Position numbers and translations under genes: made by a program. Shown here piece after piece: positions 25,212 to 32,723 of a stretch of DNA of 64,000 nucleotides. Positions within the stretch are counted from its first letter, which is position 1. The number at the start of each line of letters is the position of its first letter. Under the pieces are notes generated by a model. It was not told where the DNA came from. It ran no database searches and saw nothing but the letters and a program-made list of their open reading frames with translations. Source of the DNA: Microbacterium sp. ABRD28 (lineage in GTDB: Bacteria > Actinomycetota > Actinomycetes > Actinomycetales > Microbacteriaceae); contig NZ_CP031015.1 in the NCBI RefSeq assembly GCF_003850245.1, positions 1,612,001-1,676,000 on the forward strand, given 5' to 3'.

Positions 25212-26726
25212 TTGACCACCCTCGCCTCCCCCGCAGCATCCCGCTGGTGGCGCGCCCTCGCGCTCGCCGTCGCGGGTGTGCTCGCCGCCTCCGGAGCGGT
25301 CATCGCGACCGCTTCACCCACCCCCGCCCGTGCCGCGACGGCCGGCGATAAGCCCAAGGTCGTCGTCGTGGCGACCGGGGGGACGATCGCGGGTCGCGCC
25401 GACGGTCGCGACACGTACACCGACTACCGTGCGGGCACCTATCCGATGGCCGACCTCGTCGGCGTCATCCAGCCGGAGGTCTCGGCGTTCGCCGATGTGG
25501 AGGTCGTGCAGTTCGGCAACTCCGGATCCGGCGGGTACACCATCCCGCAGTACCGCGAGCTGAGCCTGACAGTGCAGAGCGCGCTCGCCGACGCAGACGC
25601 GGTGGTCGTCACGACCGGAACGGACACGATGGAGGAATTCGCGTACTGGCTCGATCTGACGGTGCAGAACAAGAAGCCCGTCGTGATCACCGGCGCGATG
25701 CGGCCGTGGGCCGCGGGCGCGACCGCGAGCGAGTCCATGGTCCTCGGGGCCGACGGTCCCGCCAACCTCCTGCAGGCGATCCGACTGGCTGCCAGCCAGG
25801 CCACGTTCTGCTTCGGCACCGTCCTGATGCTCAACGACGAGATCCACGCCGCCCGGGACGTCACCAAGGGCAACGCCACCCGCAACGACACCTTCGTCAC
25901 GCGGATGTCGGGTGTTCTGGGGTGGATCGACGGGTCGTCGGTGATCGTCAACCGCGCCCCCGCCCGGGTGCTGGACTGCGGGAGCGAGGAATGGTTCACG
26001 CCGTTCGACCTCGAGACCGTCGCGGCGGAGGATCTTCCCCGTGTCGAGATCTTCTACAACTACCAGCAGGCAGGCGGCGAGGCGATCAGCGCCTTCGCCG
26101 CGGCCGGCGTGAAGGGCATCGTCACCGCGGGGACCGGAGCGGGCGGCATCGCGTCGGCTGCGGGGCAGGCTCGCACCGCGGCGGTCAACAACCAGGGAGT
26201 GTGGTTCGTCAGCACCACGCGCACCGGCAGCGGCACCGTCGACAGCGGTACGGGCAACATCATCCCCGGGGGCGATCTGCTGCCGCAGAAGGCACGTCTG
26301 CTCCTGCTGCTGAGCCGGACGTTCACCGAGGACGTCTCGGTCGCCCGTGAATGGTTCGCAACCCTCGGCGCGCCGTCGTTCGACTCCTCGGCGCTCGCCG
26401 CGTCGGTCGATCCGACCCCCGGCGGCGCCGAGCCCGAGCCGACCGAGGAACCCACGCCCGAACCGACCGGGGAACCGACGGGCGAGCCGAGCGGTGAACC
26501 GTCGGAGGAGCCGAGTGCAGAGCCCACGGCCGAGCCGACGCCGGATGCCACGGAGACGCCCGCAGCGGGCGCCGTCGCCGGTGCCGGAGGCGGCGACGGC
26601 CTGGCCAGTACGGGCCTCGCAGGGATCGGTGGCCTCTCGCTCGCAGCCCTCCTGCTCATCGCGGTCGGCGCGATCACCTACCTGCGGCGTCGGCGCCGGT
26701 TGGCGGAGCACATGCTGACGCACTGA
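25212..26726 (+). CDS. Secreted, cell-wall-anchored type II L-asparaginase
   Basis: Hydrolyses asparagine to aspartate and ammonia outside the membrane. The 504-residue precursor has a signal peptide with ARA-A cleavage near residue 42. The asparaginase domain follows, with VATGGTIAGR (first catalytic Thr) and VVTTGTDTMEEFAYW (Thr-Asp). After about residue 395 comes a Pro/Glu/Thr repeat linker, then LASTG (464-468), a hydrophobic helix and the basic tail LRRRRRL. That is the order of a sortase substrate (LAXTG, class E type). The TTG start follows GGAAGGA. No sortase gene in the window. Confidence 0.88.
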   Translation: MTTLASPAASRWWRALALAVAGVLAASGAVIATASPTPARAATAGDKPKVVVVATGGTIAGRADGRDTYTDYRAGTYPMADLVGVIQPEVSAFADVEVVQFGNSGSGGYTIPQYRELSLTVQSALADADAVVVTTGTDTMEEFAYWLDLTVQNKKPVVITGAMRPWAAGATASESMVLGADGPANLLQAIRLAASQATFCFGTVLMLNDEIHAARDVTKGNATRNDTFVTRMSGVLGWIDGSSVIVNRAPARVLDCGSEEWFTPFDLETVAAEDLPRVEIFYNYQQAGGEAISAFAAAGVKGIVTAGTGAGGIASAAGQARTAAVNNQGVWFVSTTRTGSGTVDSGTGNIIPGGDLLPQKARLLLLLSRTFTEDVSVAREWFATLGAPSFDSSALAASVDPTPGGAEPEPTEEPTPEPTGEPTGEPSGEPSEEPSAEPTAEPTPDATETPAAGAVAGAGGGDGLASTGLAGIGGLSLAALLLIAVGAITYLRRRRRLAEHMLTH

Positions 26727-26746
26727 TCGCTTTCCCGAGAGCGCGA

Positions 26747-26791
26747 CTGCGCGCCGAGAGTGCGGGGTGACCCCGTATTCTCGGCGCGCAG
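26747..26791. terminator. Long hairpin between convergent genes
   Basis: CTGCGCGCCGAGA (26747-26759) pairs with TCTCGGCGCGCAG (26779-26791), and pairing continues inward to CGGGG/CCCCG with a TGA loop, giving about 21 pairs including two G-T. It probably terminates the asparaginase transcript and, on the other strand, the dioxygenase transcript. CGAGAGTGC (26755-26763) could instead pair with GCACTCTCG (26794-26802). Confidence 0.65.
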
Positions 26792-26801
26792 ATGCACTCT
26801 C

Positions 26802-26840
26802 GCCGGCGGGTCGCGGCGGCGGGTCGCGGCGACGGGTCGC
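26802..26840. repeat. Three imperfect 12-13 bp tandem repeats
   Basis: The unit GGCGGGTCGCG appears twice and a variant GACGGGTCGCC once, just beyond the hairpin and before the end of the dioxygenase gene. Function unknown; probably replication slippage. Confidence 0.5.
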
Positions 26841-26866
26841 CGACGGAGATCGATGCGCGGAGTCGC

Positions 26867-27883
26867 TCAGGAGGAGGCGCGGGCCGCCAGCAGGTCGGCG
26901 TGCCACCGCTCGGCGACATCGGGATGCGCCCGCAGCCGCGACTTCAGCGCGTTCTCGCCGAACAGCGAGTGGATCGGGTTCGACGGGTCTTCGGTGACGC
27001 CCTTGGCCTGAGCGGCCAGTTCTGCCGGCAGCTCGACGAGCGGCAGCGCGGCGTCGAGAGCGGGGTTGAAGAAGAAGGGTACCGAGATGCGGTCGTCGGG
27101 GAAGCGCGGCGAGATCACCCGGTGATTGGTGGCGACGAGGTAGCCCTGCGTGGCGTACTCCATCATCTCGCCGATGTTCACCACGAATGCGCCCGGCACG
27201 GCCGGGGCGTCCACCCACACGCCCTCGCGCTCGACCTGCAGGCCACCCTTGCCGGGCTCGACCCACAGCAGCGTCAGCACGCCGGAGTCCTTGTGCGCGC
27301 CCACACCCTGCTGCGGCTCCGGCTCGGTGGTGCCGGGGTAGCGCACGATCTTGATCAGGCTCGCCGGCTCACCGAAGTGCCGCTCGAAGTGGTCGGCCTC
27401 GGCACCGAGAGCCAGTGCCCACTGCTGGAGCAGCACGCGAGCGATCTCGGTGAGCTTGTCGTGCCACTCGGTGACGACCTCGCGCAGCTCCGGCTGCGCC
27501 GCCGGCCAGAGATTGGGCCCCGTCAGACGGTGGAAGGCCGCCGCATCCGGGTCGGTGACGGGCTCCCGCTCGGGCCCGATGTCGATCTGCTCACGCCAGT
27601 CGACCTTGCCCTGCGTGCGCTCGCCGCCGATGCGGGTGTAGCCGCGGAAGTGCGGGCTGTTGAGATTCTCGATCGCCAGCTTGTCGGCCTCGGGGAGATC
27701 GAAGAACGCCCGCGCCGCGGTGTGCAGACGGTTCTCGAGCTCAGGACCGACCCCCGTGCCGGTGAGGTAGAAGAAACCGACGCGGTGGGTGGCCTCGCGC
27801 AGCTCGTCGCGGAAGGCGGCGGCTTCGTCGGGTCCGGCGTCGAGGCGGGAGAGGTCGAGGATCGGCAGCGACAGGTCGGTCAT
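26867..27883 (-). CDS. 2-oxoglutarate/Fe(II)-dependent dioxygenase, isopenicillin N synthase family
   Basis: A 338-residue non-heme iron oxygenase. The N-terminal DIOX_N domain carries VGFFYLTGTGV; the double-stranded beta-helix has the iron ligands in GAHKDSGVLTLL (H-x-D) and the distal His in ATNHRVISP, followed by RISVPFFF with the Arg that binds the co-substrate. All residues needed for catalysis are present. The substrate is unknown; no biosynthetic cluster is adjacent. The ATG is 6 nt from a TAGCCT -10 element. Confidence 0.88.
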   Translation of the reverse strand: MTDLSLPILDLSRLDAGPDEAAAFRDELREATHRVGFFYLTGTGVGPELENRLHTAARAFFDLPEADKLAIENLNSPHFRGYTRIGGERTQGKVDWREQIDIGPEREPVTDPDAAAFHRLTGPNLWPAAQPELREVVTEWHDKLTEIARVLLQQWALALGAEADHFERHFGEPASLIKIVRYPGTTEPEPQQGVGAHKDSGVLTLLWVEPGKGGLQVEREGVWVDAPAVPGAFVVNIGEMMEYATQGYLVATNHRVISPRFPDDRISVPFFFNPALDAALPLVELPAELAAQAKGVTEDPSNPIHSLFGENALKSRLRAHPDVAERWHADLLAARASS

Positions 27884-27889
27884 GGCGAC

Positions 27890-27895
27890 AGGCTA
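27890..27895 (-). promoter_or_regulatory. Leaderless -10 element of the dioxygenase gene
   Basis: TAGCCT on the minus strand, 6 nt before the ATG. Confidence 0.55.
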
Positions 27896-27971
27896 CGTCG
27901 GCGGAACAGGTGCCTCGCGCCGTGTTACGCCGTCGTCGTCACAGTGTTACAGTCCCACCGCCGCGGGGCGT

Positions 27972-29159
27972 TCAGAGCGGCCCGCGAGCATCGTGCGGCG
28001 GGGCGACGGGGCGCGACCGCGGTGGCTCCGGCGGTCGGCGCGACCCCGTGGGGTCGGACCGTCGTCCTTCCGACGCCGCGAGCGAGGGATCGGCGAAGAG
28101 CCAGCGCGGTCGCGGTTCGATCAGCGGGCGGAAGATCCGCCGCACCGGCTTGGTGGCAAGACCCAGCGCGATGCCGACCGACAGCAGGCACACCAGCGGC
28201 AGCCACAGCCAGGTCGGCTCGAGGCCACGCAGCACCCCCGACTCGCGGAACGGGTAGAGCACGAAGGAGTGGAGCAGGTAGACGTACATGGTGTACTGCC
28301 CGAAGTGGGTCCACCACTTCTGTCCGCGCGGAACGAGAACGAAAAGGGCCGTGGAGAGGATCAGGGCGACCGCCATCAGAGCGATGCGCACGCCCCCCGC
28401 CCACCATTGGGTTCCGCCGAGGTCGGCATAGGAGTCGTCGTAGAAGAACCAGGTCGCGAGGTTCATCTGCTTCCACTCGTCGACGAAGAACCAGGCCGCC
28501 CACCCGGCCAGGGCGAAGCTCGCGATGGCAGCCGGGAAGGTCCACCAGGGTCGACGGTCCAGCAGCTGCAGTCGTTCGATGACCCGGCGCTCACGGAGCC
28601 ACCATCCGAGGGTGAAGAACGGCAGGAGTCCGAGCGTGCGGGACAGGGAGAAGGTCGAGTCGATGTTCGGCAGATAGCCCGCGCCGATCGAGATGAGGAC
28701 GGTCCACGCCAACGGCCACTTCAGCAGTGCGAGGTAGGGGAGCACGAGGCGGAAGATGCCGAGGGCGAGGAGGAACCACAGCGTCCACGACGGACGGGTG
28801 AGGTTCGGGTCGGCCTGACCCTCCACGATCCACTTCGTGAGGACCCAGAGGCCCTCGAAGATCACGTAGGGCACGACGATGTCGGTGAGCACACGCGCCA
28901 TCTGGCGTTTCCCCGGCGCATCCGACTTCGAGAAGTACCCCGAGATCAGCGCGAACGCCGGCATGTGGAAGGCGTAGATGAGCAGATACATCGACAGGGC
29001 GATGTCGGAGTCATAGGTGAGCCGCTGGATCGCGTGCCCGAGGACGACCAGGACGATGCAGACGAATCGCGCATTGTCGAAGAACGGTGTGCGGCGCTTC
29101 GTGCGCGTCGTACCGGTCGTCGGGGTGGCTGCCGTGGGTGGCGCGCTGTTGCCGGACAT
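27972..29159 (-). CDS. Acyltransferase 3 family membrane protein
   Basis: Predicted integral-membrane O-acyltransferase of 395 residues with about ten helices. The active-site region is RTPFFDNARFVCIVLVVLGH, where the His after the first helix is typical of the family, followed by AFHMPAFALISGYF. Such enzymes acetylate surface polysaccharides or lipids. A hydrophilic basic tail (about 45 residues) ends the protein. Start 29159 is preferred because GGGGAGG lies just upstream; an in-frame GTG two codons earlier exists. A TAGTCT -10 element lies at 29183-29188. Confidence 0.85.
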   Translation of the reverse strand: MSGNSAPPTAATPTTGTTRTKRRTPFFDNARFVCIVLVVLGHAIQRLTYDSDIALSMYLLIYAFHMPAFALISGYFSKSDAPGKRQMARVLTDIVVPYVIFEGLWVLTKWIVEGQADPNLTRPSWTLWFLLALGIFRLVLPYLALLKWPLAWTVLISIGAGYLPNIDSTFSLSRTLGLLPFFTLGWWLRERRVIERLQLLDRRPWWTFPAAIASFALAGWAAWFFVDEWKQMNLATWFFYDDSYADLGGTQWWAGGVRIALMAVALILSTALFVLVPRGQKWWTHFGQYTMYVYLLHSFVLYPFRESGVLRGLEPTWLWLPLVCLLSVGIALGLATKPVRRIFRPLIEPRPRWLFADPSLAASEGRRSDPTGSRRPPEPPRSRPVAPPHDARGPL

Positions 29160-29250
29160 GGTCACCTCCCCGGGACGAGATCAGACTAGCCCGCGGGCCC
29201 GCGAACCGGCGCAGCTCCGCGCGGCTCGGTGACCCGGGGTGTGTCGGGAA

Positions 29251-29294
29251 TAGCCTGGGACGGCCGGCGTTGCATCAGATACATTCACTTGCAT
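29251..29294 (+). promoter_or_regulatory. Upstream region of the LLM operon with -10 candidates and TTGCAT repeats
   Basis: TAGCCT (29251-29256) and TACATT (29280-29285) are both TANNNT candidates. TTGCAT occurs at 29270-29275 and 29289-29294 in an unusually AT-rich patch for this DNA. A regulator site is plausible. Confidence 0.4.
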
Positions 29295-29344
29295 GTACTT
29301 GGTCGAAGCGGATGACCCGCGCGGCGAGAGAGCGGAGAAGAGAC

Positions 29345-30556
29345 GTGAACACCCCCACCTGGCCGGGAATGCAGTTCGGCATCTTCACGGTGAGCGACAT
29401 CACCGAGGACCCGACGACCGGGCGCACCCCGAGCGAATCGGAGCGCATCCAGGCCACCGTGACGATCGCCCGCCACGCCGAGGAGGTCGGGCTGGATGTC
29501 TTCGCCCTCGGCGAGCACCACAATCCGCCGTTCTGGTCATCGTCGCCGACCACGACGCTGGCCTACATCGCCGCGCAGACCGAGCGGCTCATCCTCTCCA
29601 CGGCGACCACGCTGATCACCACGAACGACCCCGTGAAGATCGCCGAGGACTACGCGATGCTGCAGCACCTGGCCCAGGGGCGGGTCGACCTGACCCTCGG
29701 CCGAGGGAACACGGGCCCGGTCTACCCGTGGTTCGGCAAGGACATCCGTCAGGGCCTGCCCCTGGCGATCGAGAACTACGCCCTCCTCCACAAGCTCTGG
29801 CGCGAGGACGTCGTGGACTGGGAGGGGCGGTTCCGGACTCCTCTGCAGGGCTTCACCTCGACCCCGCGGCCTCTCGACGGCGTGGCTCCGTTCGTCTGGC
29901 ATGGTTCGATCCGCACCCCCGAGATCGCCGAGCAAGCCGCCTACTACGGTGACGGCTTCTTGGCCAACAACATCTTCTGGCCGAAGGAGCACTACCAGCG
30001 CCTCATCTCGCTGTACCGTCAGCGCTTCGCCCACTACGGCCACGGCGCCCCTGAGCAGGCGATCGTGGGTCTGGGCGGCCAGGTGTTCATGGCGAAGAAC
30101 TCCCAGGATGCCGTGAAGGAGTTCCGCCCCTACTTCGACAACGCCCCGGTCTACGGTCACGGACCGAGCCTGGAGGACTTCAGCGAGATGACGCCGCTCA
30201 CCGTCGGCTCACCGCAGCAGATCATCGACCGCTACGCGGGGATGCGCGAGCACTACGGCGATTACCAGCGTCAGCTCTTCCTCATCGACCACGCCGGGCT
30301 CCCGCTGAAGACGGTGCTCGAGCAGCTCGACATCCTCGGCGGCGAGGTGGTTCCGGCCCTCCGGCGGGAGCTCGCCGCCGGCCGCCCGGCGAACGTCCCC
30401 GACGCGCCCACCCATGCCGCACGCGTCGCCGCGGCCTACGCCGGGGCGCCGGCGCCGCAGGCGGTTCCCCACGCGAACCGCGGCGACAACCTCGCCGGCG
30501 GACCGAGCCCCTACCGCCGTCCCGCCGCAGCCGCCTCCTCCCGGACGGGGGAATGA
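29345..30556 (+). CDS. LLM-class flavin-dependent oxidoreductase (CE1758-like)
   Basis: A 403-residue luciferase-like monooxygenase that uses reduced FMN. It shows MQFGIFTVSDI at the barrel start, VGLDVFALGEHHNPPFWSSS, ARGRV-like HLAQGRVDLTLGRGNTG and the product-side LTVGSPQQIIDRYAGM. The next gene encodes an FMN reductase of the kind that partners this subfamily (CE1758/CE1759 pair), which supplies the reduced flavin. The GTG start at 29345 follows GGAGAAG; an ATG eight codons later is possible. The C-terminal ~60 residues are Ala/Pro-rich and probably disordered. Substrate unknown. Confidence 0.85.
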   Translation: MNTPTWPGMQFGIFTVSDITEDPTTGRTPSESERIQATVTIARHAEEVGLDVFALGEHHNPPFWSSSPTTTLAYIAAQTERLILSTATTLITTNDPVKIAEDYAMLQHLAQGRVDLTLGRGNTGPVYPWFGKDIRQGLPLAIENYALLHKLWREDVVDWEGRFRTPLQGFTSTPRPLDGVAPFVWHGSIRTPEIAEQAAYYGDGFLANNIFWPKEHYQRLISLYRQRFAHYGHGAPEQAIVGLGGQVFMAKNSQDAVKEFRPYFDNAPVYGHGPSLEDFSEMTPLTVGSPQQIIDRYAGMREHYGDYQRQLFLIDHAGLPLKTVLEQLDILGGEVVPALRRELAAGRPANVPDAPTHAARVAAAYAGAPAPQAVPHANRGDNLAGGPSPYRRPAAAASSRTGE

Positions 30557-30557
30557 G

Positions 30558-31202
30558 ATGACCTCGCGCCGCATCGCCGTGATCTCCGCCGGCCTGTCCA
30601 GTCCCTCCTCTACACGCCTCCTGGCCGATCGCCTCGCCACGGCCGCGGTGCGCGAACTCGGCGGACGGGGCGACGAGGCGGTCACCGACGTCTTCGAACT
30701 CCGTGACCACGCCCACGCCATCACCGACAATCTCCTGACCGGCTTCGCGCCCCCGAATCTGGAGACGATGATCAACGCCGTCGCCTCGGCCGACGGACTG
30801 ATCGCGGTGACGCCGATCTTCTCCACCAGCTACTCGGGTCTGTTCAAGTCGTTCATCGATGTCCTCGACCCCGACGCGCTGACCGGGATGCCGGTGCTCC
30901 TCGGAGCGAATGCCGGCACCGCGCGGCACTCGCTCGCGATCGACTACGCCATCCGGCCCCTGTTCACCTACCTCCACGCCGCACCCGTTCCCACCGGGGT
31001 CTTCGCCGCATCGAGCGACTGGGGCGGTGCCGGCGATCAGGTCTCGCCGCTCGGGGAGCGCATCGACCGCGCCGCGCGGGAGTTCGCCGCCGCGGTGGCC
31101 GGCCGCCCCGCGGCATCCGCTTCGGATCCCTTCGATCCCGCGAACTTCCTCGGGGAGGGGCGCTCCTTCGGGCACCTGCTCGGCGGGCTCGCGGGAGAGT
31201 GA
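30558..31202 (+). CDS. LLM-partnered NADPH-dependent FMN reductase (CE1759-like)
   Basis: A 214-residue flavodoxin-fold reductase. The FMN phosphate loop is AVISAGLSSPSSTRLLADRL, and ADGLIAVTPIFSTSYSGLFKSFID is the typical flavin-binding segment of NADPH-dependent FMN reductases. It begins 1 nt after the stop of the LLM oxygenase, which fits a two-component monooxygenase. Its last codons overlap the GTG of the next gene. Confidence 0.85.
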   Translation: MTSRRIAVISAGLSSPSSTRLLADRLATAAVRELGGRGDEAVTDVFELRDHAHAITDNLLTGFAPPNLETMINAVASADGLIAVTPIFSTSYSGLFKSFIDVLDPDALTGMPVLLGANAGTARHSLAIDYAIRPLFTYLHAAPVPTGVFAASSDWGGAGDQVSPLGERIDRAAREFAAAVAGRPAASASDPFDPANFLGEGRSFGHLLGGLAGE

Positions 31203-31975
31203 TCCCGCCGGACGGCCGGTCGATCTTCCGCAAGGACCGCCACGGTGCTCCGGACGGTTTCTTCGCCGCCGAGGCGGCGGGTCTGGCGTGGCTCGCCGAG
31301 GCGGGCGGCGTGCGCACCGCGCGGGTCGTGAAGGTGGAGGCGCAGGCCATCGAACTCGAACGTCTCGAGACCATGGCTCCCGATCGCGCCACGGCGAGAG
31401 CTTTCGGCGCGGCACTCGCGGTCACCCACGACGCCGGGGCGCCCGCCTTCGGGTCCCCACCCCCGGGGATCACCGCCCTCTTCATCGGCTCACGGCCGCA
31501 GCCCGCGGCCGCCGAGGAATCGTGGGGCGCCTTCTACGCGCGCGACCGCGTTCTCCCCTTCCTGCCGCCGGCGCTGACCGCGGGCTGGCTCACCGAGGAC
31601 GAGGCCGACGTCGTCCGAGCGGCGTGCGCGGCGATCGCCGCGGGAACGTTCGACGACGACGACCCACCGGCGCGGCTGCACGGCGACCTGTGGCAGGGCA
31701 ACGTGCTGTGGACTCCGGACGGTGTCGTCCTCATCGACCCGGCAGCCCACGGCGGACACCGTGAGACCGACCTGGCGATGCTCGATCTCTTCGGCTGCCC
31801 GTTCCTCGACGAGATCATCGCCGGCTACGAAGAGCGTCACCGCCTCGCCCCCGCGTGGCGCGACCGCCTCCCGCTCCACCAGCTCCATCCGCTGGCAGTG
31901 CATGCCGCGGGGCATGGTCGCCACTACGGCAGGGCGCTGGCGGATGCCGCGCGGCAGACGCTCGCGCTGGCGTGA
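31199..31975 (+). CDS. Fructosamine kinase family protein
   Basis: A 258-residue aminoglycoside-phosphotransferase-fold kinase that in this family phosphorylates sugar-amine adducts, starting protein deglycation. Visible motifs: IFRKDRHGAPDGFFAAEAAG (ATP lysine region), the Brenner motif LHGDLWQGNVLWTPDG with catalytic Asp, and VVLIDPAAHGGHRETDLAML with the metal-binding Asp. The GTG start overlaps the FMN reductase stop (GTGA), so the kinase is part of the LLM operon. That pairing is unusual; substrate unproven. Confidence 0.85.
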   Translation: MIPPDGRSIFRKDRHGAPDGFFAAEAAGLAWLAEAGGVRTARVVKVEAQAIELERLETMAPDRATARAFGAALAVTHDAGAPAFGSPPPGITALFIGSRPQPAAAEESWGAFYARDRVLPFLPPALTAGWLTEDEADVVRAACAAIAAGTFDDDDPPARLHGDLWQGNVLWTPDGVVLIDPAAHGGHRETDLAMLDLFGCPFLDEIIAGYEERHRLAPAWRDRLPLHQLHPLAVHAAGHGRHYGRALADAARQTLALA

Positions 31976-31985
31976 CGTCGCCGCT

Positions 31986-32582
31986 TCATCGATCTGTCGG
32001 CAGGGTCCGACGCGCGAAGAGCCGGTCGATGGCAAGGCCCAGAAGGAGCGCGACCACCACCGACACCACCACCGCCACCACCGGCCCGCCGGGGACGACC
32101 GCTGCCACGATGGCGCCGACGAGGGACTGGTAGACGGCCCAGCCGAGGGCGGCCAGGCCCGCCACCACGAGATACCGGGGCGCCGGCACACGGGAGGCTC
32201 CGGCGGTCAGATTCACCGCGAGGCGGGCGAACGGCACGAAGCGGGCGGTGAAGAGCACCACCGCCGTGCGTCGACGGAGGCGCTCGCCGACCGCATGCAG
32301 CGCCCCGCGGACGCGCCGACTGCGCATCCACCGCCATCGCTCGAGGCCGATCGTGCGCCCGAGGAGGTAGCAGAGGGCATCGCCGGCGAGCGCGGCGACC
32401 GCCGCCACCGCGATGACCGCGAGAAGCGGCGGATCGCCGTGGACCACCGCCAAGGCTCCGAGTGCGGTGACGGCGACCTCTCCGGGGATGACCACGAGGA
32501 AGGCGTCGCCGAGGACGAGCGCCGCCATCGCCACGAGCGACCACGGGTTCTCCGAGATGCCGGCCAGCAGATCGTCGATCAC
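31986..32582 (-). CDS. DedA family membrane protein
   Basis: A 198-residue member of the DedA/VTT family, thought to act as lipid flippases or support membrane homeostasis. It shows DAFLVVIPGEVAVTALG (acidic residue before the re-entrant loop), ALCYLLGRTIGLERW, and the conserved FTARFVPFARLAVNLTAGA with the family Arg residues. The GTG at 32582 is the best start seen, but its ribosome site is weak (GAAG). The frame continues upstream only as antisense to the glycosyltransferase gene. It converges with the fructosamine kinase gene, 10 nt apart. Confidence 0.82.
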   Translation of the reverse strand: MIDDLLAGISENPWSLVAMAALVLGDAFLVVIPGEVAVTALGALAVVHGDPPLLAVIAVAAVAALAGDALCYLLGRTIGLERWRWMRSRRVRGALHAVGERLRRRTAVVLFTARFVPFARLAVNLTAGASRVPAPRYLVVAGLAALGWAVYQSLVGAIVAAVVPGGPVVAVVVSVVVALLLGLAIDRLFARRTLPTDR

Positions 32583-32723
32583 ATCTTCGTGGGTACCAGC
32601 GCGCGGTGAACGGCGACCGAACGGAGGACGACCGGTGACGCACTGCCGTGCGGACGGTGAATTCTCGACGACAGGGTGCGGCGCGGCATCCCTTCGGACT
32701 CCGGTCCACGCGATGGTGGAGGC

